NCBI GenBank assembly: GCA_903822375.1 | Contig: CAIJOU010000861.1 | Span: 1 to 13,526 of the forward strand | Length of the DNA stretch: 13,526 bases | Direction: 5' to 3' | DNA from: Candidatus Hydrogenedentota bacterium | Lineage (GTDB): Bacteria > Hydrogenedentota > Hydrogenedentia > Hydrogenedentales > CAITNO01 | Shown here: positions 1-8,053 of the stretch, one piece after another | Layout of the letters: every line of letters begins with the position of its first letter | Position numbering within the stretch: the stretch's first letter is position 1 | Program-made: the position numbers and the translations under genes | The notes under the pieces: generated by a model | What the model saw: only the letters and a program-made list of their open reading frames with translations | Databases searched by the model: none | What the model was told of the DNA's origin: nothing

Positions 1-362
1 GGGACTGGGTGTTACCATTACCCGGGGCGTCGCCCCGGGAAGCCGGAACCATAAGAACGTACAAAGCGCTGAAAGCGCGAAACAACGGCATTTCGTTCCA
101 AGTCAGTGCCATTTTCCACACAGACCCAATTCTCGGAACAGGAACGACCGACCACACGGCACGTGTCTGACCGGCCACACAGGCAATCCATTTTGCCCGG
201 ATACCCAACTTGCAGCACAAGGGACTGACCAGCCGTGCCCAGGCACACAGGCCAACCCCTCTCGCCGTTTACCCCAACGGGATACCTCATTCGCTTTCCA
301 GGCGAACAAGACGCAACTTGACCCGTCCAAGGCAACCACCCCAATTCCACGGTCGGGTCTGT
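1..362. other. Gene-poor region upstream of the porin gene
   Basis: No convincing gene lies in this stretch. The minus strand is open from 368 to 18 (116 codons), but its ATG has no Shine-Dalgarno sequence and lies in the -35 box of the porin promoter, and the translation (many W, C, G and R residues) resembles no family I know. The plus-strand frames are short and also lack ribosome sites. Apart from the hairpin at 21-39 and a short direct repeat (AAGCGC-tga-AAGCGC) near 66-80 I see no structure. It may be an intergenic region or the remnant of a decayed gene. Confidence 0.5.
21..39. repeat. Perfect GC-rich hairpin, 8-bp stem and 3-nt loop
   Basis: CCCGGGGC (21-28) and GCCCCGGG (32-39) are exact reverse complements around the loop GTC. 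Neither strand shows a T-run after the stem, so a classical intrinsic terminator is not supported. It could be the end of a transcript from outside the window, a REP-like dispersed element, or chance in GC-rich DNA. Confidence 0.55.
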
Positions 363-391
363 TTGCATTTCGAATTAAACATGAGTATAAT
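363..391 (+). promoter_or_regulatory. Sigma70-like promoter of the porin operon
   Basis: TTGCAT (363-368) is followed after exactly 17 bp by a perfect TATAAT (386-391). Transcription would start near 398. A second TATAAT sits at 401-406 but lacks a good -35 box. The predicted start lies only about 11 bases before an ATG at 409 and leaves a normal leader ahead of the ATG at 463, which supports the latter as the porin start. Confidence 0.7.
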
Positions 392-462
392 CAGCAGGAT
401 TATAATGAATGACTTTTGCGTTAGATAGGCGGGTAAATGAACCGCCAGAAGGAGAACGTGGC

Positions 463-1701
463 ATGGTACCGACAAACGTGAACACAAGAAAGACCGGCCG
501 AAGACGGGTTTTGCTTCCCGTAGTTGCAGTGGCCCTGATGATTACTGCCATCCAAACGGCTTGGGCCACCGACGGGCACCAGCTCATCGGCATCGGAGCG
601 CTGCAGGAGGCCAACGGTGGCGCGGGCGTAGCCAGTCCGAAGGATAGTACCTGGGTGCTGTTGAATCCCGCCGGCATTGTGGACTTGGACCGTCGCTTCG
701 ATTTCAGCTTTGAGTATTTCCGGCCATATCGCTACATAGAGCCGCACGGTCTGATTCTGCCCAACTCTGCGGCGGGTCGGATGCAGGATGACGGCGCCTT
801 TCCCATCCCGGCGATGGGCCTCATCTTTCCCCATGGCCAGGGCGCGTTTGGCGTCGGCCTCTTTGCGGTGAACGGCATGGGCGTGGATTACCGCAATTCG
901 CGCACAATCATTCCCCGAATCTTCGGCCAGAATTTCGACCGGCGCACGCAGTACGGCGTGATGAAGCTGAGTCTTGCCTATGCCTACAAGTTCGACAACG
1001 GCTGGGCGTTGGGCGTCTCGGCCAATCTGGACTATGAGCGTTTCAAGACGGACATGCTCACGCTTGGATTCTGGGAGACTTCGGGCAAGAACAACTGGGA
1101 TGACGGATTCGGCGGGGGGCTGACGGTGGGTGTGTACAAGAACTGGGACCGCTGGAGCCTCGGCGCCGCCTACACCACGCCGCAGTGGGTGCAGACCTTT
1201 GACAAGTACAAGGACCTGCTCCCCGACCCGCTCGACCTGCCCCAGACCGTTCAGGCGGGCGTTTCCTTCAAGGCCACGCCGGACGTGGAACTGCTGCTCG
1301 ACTACAAGTTCATCAACTGGACCGGCGTGAACCAAATCGCCCGCGCGCCCATTCAGGGCGGATTCGGCTGGAAGGATCAGCATGTGGTGAAGGCGGGCGT
1401 GAACTGGACGGTGAATCCGAAGTGGACACTGCGCTCCGGAGTCTCCTATGGGAACTCCCCGATCACCGACAAGGCGGTCTTCGCGAACGCGCTGTTCCCC
1501 GCCATCACCGAACTGTCGGCAACGGCGGGCGTCTCCTACGCCATAACAGAGAATTCAGACATCCATTTCACCTACGAGCACGCTTTTGGCAACACCCTGA
1601 CCGACAGCGGCAAGGGGGACCTTTTCTCCCTGGTGGGCAAAGGAACGAAGATTCATTTGGACGAGAACTGCTTTACCGTGCAGTACAGCTACAAGTTCTG
1701 A
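463..1701 (+). CDS. OmpP1/FadL-family outer membrane transport protein
   Basis: A 412-residue precursor of the FadL/OmpP1/TodX barrel family, whose members carry long-chain fatty acids or other hydrophobic compounds across the outer membrane. The N-terminus is a textbook signal peptide: a basic stretch (residues 9-15), a hydrophobic core (16-30) and an AWA cleavage site at about 35. The mature protein begins TDGHQLIGIGALQEANGGAG, close to the N-terminal plug seen in FadL relatives (small glycine-rich turn, then an NPAG motif at about 84-87). The rest is alternating short aromatic beta strands and it ends in SYKF, with the terminal Phe expected of an outer membrane barrel. I chose the ATG at 463 because AGAAGGAG ends 8 bases upstream; the in-frame ATG at 409 lies almost at the transcription start and has no ribosome site. 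The substrate is unknown. It is first in a plus-strand set with two sulfur genes. Confidence 0.88.
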   Translation: MVPTNVNTRKTGRRRVLLPVVAVALMITAIQTAWATDGHQLIGIGALQEANGGAGVASPKDSTWVLLNPAGIVDLDRRFDFSFEYFRPYRYIEPHGLILPNSAAGRMQDDGAFPIPAMGLIFPHGQGAFGVGLFAVNGMGVDYRNSRTIIPRIFGQNFDRRTQYGVMKLSLAYAYKFDNGWALGVSANLDYERFKTDMLTLGFWETSGKNNWDDGFGGGLTVGVYKNWDRWSLGAAYTTPQWVQTFDKYKDLLPDPLDLPQTVQAGVSFKATPDVELLLDYKFINWTGVNQIARAPIQGGFGWKDQHVVKAGVNWTVNPKWTLRSGVSYGNSPITDKAVFANALFPAITELSATAGVSYAITENSDIHFTYEHAFGNTLTDSGKGDLFSLVGKGTKIHLDENCFTVQYSYKF

Positions 1702-1765
1702 TTCCGGACCCCCGCAGGGAACTGTGTGACCAACAAACAGGCGGTATCTTGAAAGGAGTGCGGAA

Positions 1766-3100
1766 ATGAGCGACCCGGGCCTGCGCGTATACGATTCCAT
1801 CCTGGACATGCTTTCAAGCGCGGAGAATCCCACGCCGCTCCTGCAACTCAACCGGGTGACCCCGTTCAAACACGCGAAGATTTTCGCGAAGCTTGAATGG
1901 TACAACCCGTTTGGCGCCGTGAAAGACCGCGTTGCCGCCAATCTGATTCGCGATGCGGAAGAGCACGGCCAGGAGATCGAGAACCTTGTCGAGCCAACCT
2001 CGGGAAACACCGGCATGGGGCTCGCCATGCTGTCCAATGCCAAGGGGTACACGTTTACCGCAACGCTCTCGCTGGCGATTCCGGCGGAGAAACGTGCCGC
2101 GCTGCGCGCCTTTGGCGCCAATCTGGTCGAACTCGCCGATGAACTCTGCCCCATGCCCGGCGCACCCGAGGGGGCGATGGCCCGGGCCACACAGATGGGT
2201 TCGCAGCCCGGCTGGCACCAATTGAACCAGTACAAGAATCCCGCCAATCCGGACGCCCACTTTCGGACCACCGGTCCTGAGATTTGGAAGCAGACCGGGG
2301 GCACGGTCACCCATTTTGTCGCCGGCCTCGGCACCTGCGGAACCATCACCGGCACGGGACGATTCTTAAAGTCGAAGAACCCCGACATCAAAGTGCTCGG
2401 CGTGCACCCCGCCGAAGGTCACGACATCCCCGGTGTGCGCAGCCTCCGACAGCTCAAACTCGCGGACTTCTTCACGCCGCAGGAATATGACGGCCTCGCT
2501 GAAATCGACAACAAGGATGCCTACAGCCTCTGCAGACGGCTGAATCAGGAGGAAAGCGTTATCGCCGGGCCGAGTTCGGGCATGGCCTTGGCGGGCGCGT
2601 TCAAATTGATCCCGGACGAGCCCGGCGTCGTCTGCGTCGTGGTCTTCCCGGACAATGCCTTCAAGTACACCTCCTCCTTCCGGAAACACTGGCCCGAACT
2701 CTTCCCCGCGCAGGCACCCGCCCCTGCAGCGTCGCCTGCGTCGGACATTCTCAACGCGGTCCAGCGCCATGCCGAGAATTCACCGGACGTTGTCAGCCCC
2801 GCGGAGACGACGGAACTCGTGCGCCGGGGTGCGGTGCTGCTGGATGTGCGCACCGTCAAGGAATACGAGGACGGCCACATTGAAGAGGCTTTGAACATCC
2901 CGCTGGCATCCATAGTCGAGGGTCCCGTCGGGGGATTGCCCCAGGACCGCTCGAAAACCATCGTGACCATCTGCGGCGTCGGAAAGCGCTCGCTCAGCGC
3001 GCTGTTGCTGCTCAAGGCGCAAGGCTACGAAAAGGTGAAGAGTTCGCGCGGCGGCATGCAACTGTGGAATGTCGAAAAGCGTCCGTTGAAGATCAAATGA
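1766..3100 (+). CDS. Cysteine synthase-type PLP enzyme fused to a C-terminal rhodanese domain
   Basis: A 444-residue two-domain protein. Residues 1-310 are a fold-type II PLP enzyme of the cysteine synthase/CBS group. The PLP lysine is K53 in NPFGAVKDR, the substrate loop is TSGNTG (78-83), the phosphate-binding glycine/threonine loop is GLGTCGTITGTG (187-198), and AGPSSGM (267-273) contacts the pyridine ring. Family members replace the hydroxyl derivative of serine with sulfide or a sulfur donor to make cysteine. After a Pro/Ala linker (315-325), residues 345-440 form a rhodanese domain (LLDVRTVKEYEDGHIEEALN) with active loop C403-GVGKR, which can carry a persulfide. The fusion suggests that sulfur is delivered in cis, which is inference. 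AAAGGAG lies 7 bases before the ATG. The gene follows the porin by 64 bp with no terminator seen. The motifs do not tell OAS, phosphoserine or cystathionine substrates apart. Confidence 0.88.
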   Translation: MSDPGLRVYDSILDMLSSAENPTPLLQLNRVTPFKHAKIFAKLEWYNPFGAVKDRVAANLIRDAEEHGQEIENLVEPTSGNTGMGLAMLSNAKGYTFTATLSLAIPAEKRAALRAFGANLVELADELCPMPGAPEGAMARATQMGSQPGWHQLNQYKNPANPDAHFRTTGPEIWKQTGGTVTHFVAGLGTCGTITGTGRFLKSKNPDIKVLGVHPAEGHDIPGVRSLRQLKLADFFTPQEYDGLAEIDNKDAYSLCRRLNQEESVIAGPSSGMALAGAFKLIPDEPGVVCVVVFPDNAFKYTSSFRKHWPELFPAQAPAPAASPASDILNAVQRHAENSPDVVSPAETTELVRRGAVLLDVRTVKEYEDGHIEEALNIPLASIVEGPVGGLPQDRSKTIVTICGVGKRSLSALLLLKAQGYEKVKSSRGGMQLWNVEKRPLKIK

Positions 3101-3196
3101 CAATAACCAGGCAATACCGACGGTTCCGGGCATGTGCAGGCCCAACCGATGAACAGTTTAGAGAGACAACAACCTTCACGCTGGAGGATTATACCC

Positions 3197-3760
3197 ATGA
3201 CTGCCGTTGCAACAATCTCCCCCCTTTCATTGAAGGACCTGTACGATCGGGAACAGGACATCCACGTCTTTGATGTGCGCACCCCGGCGGAGTTTCAGGA
3301 ACTGCGCATACCCTTCGCAAAACCGGCGCCGCTGGAGTCGCTGAAGCCCCGGAATGTCCTTGCAGAAGCAGTTGTCGGCCCCGCCGACACTGTCTATCTT
3401 TCCTGCAAGAGCGATGCGCGCTCCAGAATCGCTGCGGAAAAGTTCTTGAAGGAGGGTTTCAGCAATGTTTGTGTTATTGAGGGTGGCGTTCAGGCATGGG
3501 AGGCCGCGGGTCTGCCGGTGGTCCGCGGACGCAAGGTGATTTCACTGGAACGTCAAGTGCGCATCGCGGCGGGCAGTCTCGTGCTGCTCGGCTTGACACT
3601 GGCATACCTCGTGCATCCCGGGTTTGTGGGACTATCGGCGTTTGTCGGTTGCGGACTGGTTTTCGCCGGCGTCACAGATACCTGTGGAATGGGTATGCTC
3701 CTCGCGCGTATGCCCTGGAACCAAGCCGGAACCGAAGCGCCGAAAGCGTGCTCGCAGTAG
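3197..3760 (+). CDS. Membrane-anchored rhodanese, YgaP-like
   Basis: A 187-residue protein built like E. coli YgaP. An N-terminal rhodanese domain (about 8-108, with HVFDVRTPAEF and active loop C70-KSDAR) is followed by two hydrophobic helices (about 121-138 and 143-161) and the conserved tail GMGMLLARMPWN of the DUF2892/YgaP C-terminal region. Such proteins are inner-membrane sulfurtransferases with a cytoplasmic rhodanese domain; the physiological acceptor is not settled. The ATG at 3197 was chosen because TGGAGGA lies 8 bases upstream; an in-frame ATG at 3134 would add 21 residues with no homology and no ribosome site. It lies 96 bp after the CysK-rhodanese gene and is probably co-transcribed. 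Two rhodaneses in succession, beside a sulfite reductase operon, suggest local handling of sulfane sulfur. Confidence 0.85.
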   Translation: MTAVATISPLSLKDLYDREQDIHVFDVRTPAEFQELRIPFAKPAPLESLKPRNVLAEAVVGPADTVYLSCKSDARSRIAAEKFLKEGFSNVCVIEGGVQAWEAAGLPVVRGRKVISLERQVRIAAGSLVLLGLTLAYLVHPGFVGLSAFVGCGLVFAGVTDTCGMGMLLARMPWNQAGTEAPKACSQ

Positions 3761-3770
3761 CGCTCGGCGC
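3737..3770. terminator. Possible bidirectional hairpin between convergent genes
   Basis: GCGCCG (3737-3742) and AGCG (3745-3748) pair with CGCT (3761-3764) and CGGCGC (3765-3770), leaving a two-base bulge and a 12-base loop. It spans the stop of the plus-strand rhodanese gene and most of the 19-bp gap before the end of the minus-strand operon. No T-run follows on either strand, so its action as a terminator is doubtful. Confidence 0.25.
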
Positions 3771-3779
3771 GTTCGAAGA

Positions 3780-5270
3780 TCAGGCGCGCCTGAACAGCCG
3801 GCCCAGCTGTGCCTTGACCCGCATAGCCTTGAGGAGGAACGGCGGAATCGGGGCAATCGCCTCCTCTTCAGGAACTCCTTCTGCGTAAGCACCTTCTGCA
3901 GGCAGTCCGATGTTCTTGCCCCCGCCGGCGGCAGCGTGCATCTGCTCCATGATCCCCATCACCTGCTTTCTGACCAGCCGCCGCAACGGTGCCTTGGCGA
4001 TGAGCCCGTACATGGGCGCCGAGCCCTCGAAGGCCGTATCCGGGTGGGTCTTCACGTATTCCACCGCATCGCGCAGTTCCGTCAGATAGGCATCCGCAAC
4101 CCGCAGATGGCCCGGGTTCAGAATCATGTGCAGGCTTTCGGGCCGCTGCAGGCGGTCCACATGCCACCCGCGCGCCTCCAGTTGGTCACCGACGGCGTAC
4201 GCGCCCACATCCGGCCCGTGCCCCCCATAGGCGACGATGGTCACGGGGGGATTGCCCAGCACTTCCAATTCCGGAATGGCGTTGATGCCGTTGATGTAGG
4301 TCTTCGCAGTTTCCATTGCCGCCCGCGCGTTGCTGACATAGCCCTCTTCGCCCAAGCTGTGCAGTGCCGCCCACGCCGCCGCAATTGCCCCTCCGGGCCG
4401 TGTTCCTGCAAGCGTGGGCGATGCGTAAATCCCCCCGCACCAGTCGGTGGAGAGATTGAACTGATGCCGCAGGTACGCCATGTCCGAGTAAAGAATCACC
4501 GATGCGCCTTTGGCCGCATAGCCGTACTTGTGCAGGTCCGCCGAGATCGAGGTGACGCCCGGCACGCGAAAGTCGAAGGGGGGGATTTCAGCAATCCGCT
4601 CTTCGGGATTCAGCCGCTCGACAAAAGGCAGAAGGAAACCGCCCAGACACGCGTCCACATGCACCGGCAGCCCGCGTTCCCGTCCCAACGCGGCGATGTC
4701 GGCAATGGGGTCCATCACGCCGTAGGGATAGCACGGCGCGCTCCCCACCAGTGCGATCGTGTTCCGGTTGATCCGGGATCCCATGGCGTCGACATCCGCC
4801 CGATAGTCGCTTTGCAGCGGGGTGCTGACCACCTTGATGTCGAAATACTCCCCCGCCTTGTAGAAGGCGGCATGGGCGGATTCGGGAACGACCACCTCGG
4901 GGCGGCGAATCCATTTCCGGTGGCCGCGCGCGTGCTGGCGGTAGGCCAGCATGGCCAGCAGAATGCTTTCCGTGCCGCCCGACGACATGGTGCCGACGGC
5001 GGCGTCGTTTCCGTGGAACAGGTCCACCGCGATGCGCACAACGTCGTGCTCCATGCGCTGCAGACTCTTGAAAGCCATCGGGTTCAGCCCGTTGGCGGAC
5101 AGAAAGAGGTTGTGCGCGTCCTGCATCAGTTCCGTGTGCGCGTCGGAGTGGTGGTAAACCAGCCCGAAGGCCCGGTGCTCGCGCCAGCGTACGTCGTTCC
5201 CGCCCATGGCGCGCAGGCGTTCCAGCGTTTCCTCTTTCGAAAGGCCCTGTGGGGGAAGTGATACTGCCAT
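3780..5270 (-). CDS. Sphingosine-1-phosphate lyase-like PLP enzyme
   Basis: A 496-residue fold-type I PLP enzyme of the group II decarboxylase family, much closer to eukaryotic and bacterial sphingosine-1-phosphate lyases than to glutamate decarboxylases. It has the family hallmarks in order: SSGGTESILLA (97-107), SAHAAFYKAG (131-140), VHVDACLGGF with the PLP aspartate D206, TSISADLHKYGYA with the Schiff-base lysine K248, DWCGGIYASPTLAGTRPGG (276-294), and the C-terminal SAPMYGL (417-423). True S1P lyases split a phosphorylated long-chain amino alcohol into phosphoethanolamine and a fatty aldehyde. There is no N-terminal membrane anchor, as in the soluble bacterial enzymes. It is last in the sulfur operon, 15 bp after sir, with only a weak ribosome site. 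The real substrate here is unknown; sphingolipid turnover is one option, another amino-phosphate or amino-acid lyase or decarboxylase reaction is another. Confidence 0.82.
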   Translation of the reverse strand: MAVSLPPQGLSKEETLERLRAMGGNDVRWREHRAFGLVYHHSDAHTELMQDAHNLFLSANGLNPMAFKSLQRMEHDVVRIAVDLFHGNDAAVGTMSSGGTESILLAMLAYRQHARGHRKWIRRPEVVVPESAHAAFYKAGEYFDIKVVSTPLQSDYRADVDAMGSRINRNTIALVGSAPCYPYGVMDPIADIAALGRERGLPVHVDACLGGFLLPFVERLNPEERIAEIPPFDFRVPGVTSISADLHKYGYAAKGASVILYSDMAYLRHQFNLSTDWCGGIYASPTLAGTRPGGAIAAAWAALHSLGEEGYVSNARAAMETAKTYINGINAIPELEVLGNPPVTIVAYGGHGPDVGAYAVGDQLEARGWHVDRLQRPESLHMILNPGHLRVADAYLTELRDAVEYVKTHPDTAFEGSAPMYGLIAKAPLRRLVRKQVMGIMEQMHAAAGGGKNIGLPAEGAYAEGVPEEEAIAPIPPFLLKAMRVKAQLGRLFRRA

Positions 5271-5285
5271 GACTGTCCCGTCTTT

Positions 5286-7613
5286 CTATTTGGCCCGTCG
5301 AACGCGCAGCAGATGCCTGCCTTCAAACGGCGCGACCGAGAGCACCTCATGGCCCTGCTCGGCAAGGCTTCCGGGAACATTCTGAATCGGCTCGCCGTCA
5401 TCCAGAACTACTTCGAGCACGGCCCCGACCGGTATCTTCTCCAGAGCCACCTTGGCCTTGACGAAATTCATCGGGCAAGTGACGCCGCTCAGGTCCGCCC
5501 GGGCCGCGGCTTGATCAGGGTTTGAGCCAGTCGCGGAGGGGGGCTCCGCCGCCAGGGCTGTGAGCCGAAACTTGAGATTGGCGTCGAGCGATCCAAAAAG
5601 GTCCGTGATGCGCGCCACCAGCGCCCCGATGTCTTCGGCACGGTGCGCCAGGCTCTTGGTTTGCCCGCCCAGACGCCAGTCCAATGCCTCGTTGATCACA
5701 TCCCGCGCCCCGGCGGAAACCCATCCCGGCGCGATGAGTTCCCGATCGAAGGTCTCGAATATAAGATGCTCCTTGGAAACTTCCACGCCGAAGATGACCA
5801 GCAGCGATCGCGCCGCCGCCAGCAGTGCGCGGTACAGTTCCTCGCTGCGCACCCGATCGTCAACAACGGTCTTGGCGCTCTTGAGCGCGCTGGCCGCCTC
5901 CCGAATGTCCAATTGAACCACGTCAAACACGCCCGCCCCGCATTCGCCCGGTCCGCGCCCGGCCAGTGAAAAGGGCACATCGGCGCCAAAGTCAAAATAG
6001 AACTCCTCCGGCAGCGTTTCCGGAACCACCGCATGTTCCGCCACCAGACGGCGCAGCGCTTCCGTTCCGGTGGCGCCCTGTTTCAAGGCGCTCGCCAGCA
6101 GTTCGGGAATCCGTTTGGCCGGGACGGTGCCCAACGGCTGCGCCAGGCGTGCTCCGTCTTCGGACACAACCCCGCCGCCAAGCACGACATAGACCGGCAT
6201 CAGCCGCCCGTTGTGGCGCTGGGCGCGGCCCTCCAGGCCGATGGCGCCGATGGGATGCCCGCCGCAACTGTTCGGGCATCCGCTGATGCGAATCACCGGC
6301 GCCTCCGCACCGCCCGCAACGTCTTGCGCGTCAAATTCCGCGCTGATTGCCGCTGCCAGTCCGCGCGACAGACAAAGTCCAAGCTTGCAGGTCGACGCCC
6401 CCGCACAGGCCACCACGCGCGGCCGGGATTTTCGGAACGATGCAAAAGCAATGGTCTCATGCAGCAGATTCAGAGCGTCGGGCAGTTCCGCACGGCGCAC
6501 GCCGTACACGAGCAGTTCCTGCTGCTGTGTTGCACCCACCAACCCCAACCCGTGCTTGGCCGCCAGGTGGGCAATCAGTTCCAAGTCATCCGCCGAAATG
6601 TCTCCCAGCGGCAACGGCAGACGAAGTGTCACGCGGTCGGGCGTTTTCTCCGGCCAGACGAGGTGTGACAACCCGTCTTCCACCCGGTGGGCCGTGCCTG
6701 CGGAGTCTGATGACTGCGGCCCGAATCGAAGGTCCAAATCCCTGATACCGGGCGGATGGCCGGGAAGGCCTTCAGCCTGAAGCGCGGCACGCTCTTCGCG
6801 GTACAGTCTCTTAAACTCCTCCTCGCCGACACGGTTCAGCACATAGCGCAACCGCGCGCGGTTCTTGTTCGTCCGGTCGCCGTTCTTGTCGAACACGCGC
6901 CGGACGGCCTCGGCCACCTCCACCGCCTCGGCGGAGGGAATGAACTCCTCAAGGACAATGCCGCCGCGGGGGTTCCCACCCAGTCCGCCGCCGGCAAACA
7001 CACGAAAACCCGGCACGCCGTTCCGTATCTGCGCAAAGAAGCCCAGGTCGGCCACCGAGGCCAGCGCGCAGTCGGTTCCGCATCCGGAAAAGGCAATCTT
7101 GTACTTGCGCGGCAGATTGAAGGAACTGCGGTGCTGCAGCAGGTACTCCGCCACCGAAATGGCGTGGGGCGCCACATTGAACCGCTCGTGCGGGCAGAAT
7201 CCGGCGCGGGGACAGGCCGACACGTTGCGCACGGTGTTTCCACCGCCGCCGCGCGAACTGATGCCGGCATCCAAGAGCCCCTCAAGCACATCCGGTGTGT
7301 CATCAATGGGCACATCGTGAATCTGGATGTCCTGACGTGTCGTCACGTGCAAAACGCCGTTTCCGTGGGCGCGGCTGAGCGCGGCAATGCGTTCCAGTTG
7401 GTGCGGCAGCGCCAGCCCCGCGCCCAGACGCACGCGCACCATGAACCTGCCGTCGGTCCTTTGTTCATAGATGCCCATGGGCACGCGGTAGGCCTTGAAC
7501 GCCGTGGGGTTGCTCTCGCCCCGGAGAAAGGCGGCCACCTTCTCACGGTACGCGAGCACGTCCTCGCGCACGGTTTCGGGTATGTGCAGGATGGGTTCGG
7601 CGGTATGGCTCAT
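5286..7613 (-). CDS. sir: Siroheme sulfite/nitrite reductase fused to a C-terminal TusA domain
   Basis: A 775-residue fusion. Residues 1-530 hold the duplicated ferredoxin-type sulfite/nitrite reductase: first half with RxDGRFMVRVRL (about 52-63), TTRQDIQIH (91-99) and NTVRNVSACP (126-135); second half with the siroheme-[4Fe-4S] ligands C403-X5-C409 and C446-X3-C450 (GCPNSCGG). This reduces sulfite to sulfide with six electrons. Residues 560-690 form a helix-rich region I cannot assign, vaguely HEPN-like. Residues 707-760 are a TusA/SirA-like sulfur carrier with C713 in VTCPMNFVKAK and the DDGEPIQNVP motif. The start is the ATG in an ATGA overlap with the hcyD stop, so translation is probably coupled. 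The position after hcyD fits a role supplying sulfide to the HcyS carrier. Nitrite cannot be excluded as a substrate from motifs alone. Confidence 0.87.
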   Translation of the reverse strand: MSHTAEPILHIPETVREDVLAYREKVAAFLRGESNPTAFKAYRVPMGIYEQRTDGRFMVRVRLGAGLALPHQLERIAALSRAHGNGVLHVTTRQDIQIHDVPIDDTPDVLEGLLDAGISSRGGGGNTVRNVSACPRAGFCPHERFNVAPHAISVAEYLLQHRSSFNLPRKYKIAFSGCGTDCALASVADLGFFAQIRNGVPGFRVFAGGGLGGNPRGGIVLEEFIPSAEAVEVAEAVRRVFDKNGDRTNKNRARLRYVLNRVGEEEFKRLYREERAALQAEGLPGHPPGIRDLDLRFGPQSSDSAGTAHRVEDGLSHLVWPEKTPDRVTLRLPLPLGDISADDLELIAHLAAKHGLGLVGATQQQELLVYGVRRAELPDALNLLHETIAFASFRKSRPRVVACAGASTCKLGLCLSRGLAAAISAEFDAQDVAGGAEAPVIRISGCPNSCGGHPIGAIGLEGRAQRHNGRLMPVYVVLGGGVVSEDGARLAQPLGTVPAKRIPELLASALKQGATGTEALRRLVAEHAVVPETLPEEFYFDFGADVPFSLAGRGPGECGAGVFDVVQLDIREAASALKSAKTVVDDRVRSEELYRALLAAARSLLVIFGVEVSKEHLIFETFDRELIAPGWVSAGARDVINEALDWRLGGQTKSLAHRAEDIGALVARITDLFGSLDANLKFRLTALAAEPPSATGSNPDQAAARADLSGVTCPMNFVKAKVALEKIPVGAVLEVVLDDGEPIQNVPGSLAEQGHEVLSVAPFEGRHLLRVRRAK

Positions 7614-8053
7614 ATGACATAGTCCTGTGCAGGATCGAAGTCCTGGTCGTCAAACACCTGTATGGGAATCTCGACAACATCGCCGTCGTGGATGCGAAAT
7701 CCGCGGAGTTCGGGCCGCCATGGCACCATTAGGGACAGGATGAGGTACACCATGTTGGGGGTGAAGGCCAGGCGAATATCCTCCTCCGAGGGGCGGGCGG
7801 GCGACGTGGGATGGGTGTGGTACACGGCCAGGATCTCCATGCCCGCCGCCCGGACCTTCTTTGCCACCGCAAACTGTTCCGCCGGCAGCATGGAAAAATG
7901 GTCCTCGCTGTCGTCCGCATTGGTCAGTTCGTAAATCTCCCGGACGATTCTCTCCTGTCCCGACAGCAAACCGCACGCCTCGATCGGGTCCTCGGCTTCG
8001 GCCTGGAGGATCATGGCGTCCAGAATGCGCTGGGGCAGGAACAGTCCGGTCAT
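7610..8053 (-). CDS. hcyD: JAMM/Mov34 metalloprotease, HcyD-like
   Basis: A 147-residue M67-type zinc protease. The JAMM signature is intact: E25 in PIEACGLL, then H79-T-H81 followed by seven residues, S89 and D92 (HTHPTSPARPSEED). Bacterial members trim the C-terminus of ThiS/MoaD-like sulfur carriers to expose Gly-Gly; Mec+ acts on CysO, QbsD on QbsE and HcyD on HcyS. The ATG at 8053 was chosen because GAAGGAGA lies about 7 bases upstream and the ATG overlaps the hcyF stop as ATGA; an in-frame ATG at 8077 would add eight residues inside hcyF. It likewise overlaps sir by four bases. The adjacent hcyS encodes exactly the kind of tailed carrier such a protease would process. Confidence 0.87.
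   Translation of the reverse strand: MTGLFLPQRILDAMILQAEAEDPIEACGLLSGQERIVREIYELTNADDSEDHFSMLPAEQFAVAKKVRAAGMEILAVYHTHPTSPARPSEEDIRLAFTPNMVYLILSLMVPWRPELRGFRIHDGDVVEIPIQVFDDQDFDPAQDYVI

Noticed and set aside
18..368. Open minus-strand frame of 116 codons at the left edge
   Set aside because: No ribosome site before the ATG, which falls in the porin -35 box; composition unlike any family I know.
409..462. Longer N-terminus for the porin from the ATG at 409
   Set aside because: It lies almost at the predicted transcription start and has no ribosome site; the ATG at 463 has AGAAGGAG and begins a normal signal peptide.
421..1383. Minus-strand open frame (320 codons) opposite the porin gene
   Set aside because: Shadow of the porin; no recognisable domain and no ribosome site of note.
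3134..3196. 21-residue N-terminal extension of the YgaP-like protein
   Set aside because: No ribosome site at 3134 and no homology; TGGAGGA is correctly placed for the ATG at 3197.
3624..5261. Very long plus-strand open frame (545 codons) opposite the S1P-lyase-like gene
   Set aside because: Antisense shadow of a clearly homologous gene in GC-rich DNA; rich in Arg, His and Pro and without family motifs.
6756..7622. Plus-strand open frame (288 codons) opposite sir
   Set aside because: Shadow of the first half of the reductase, which has unmistakable motifs on the other strand.
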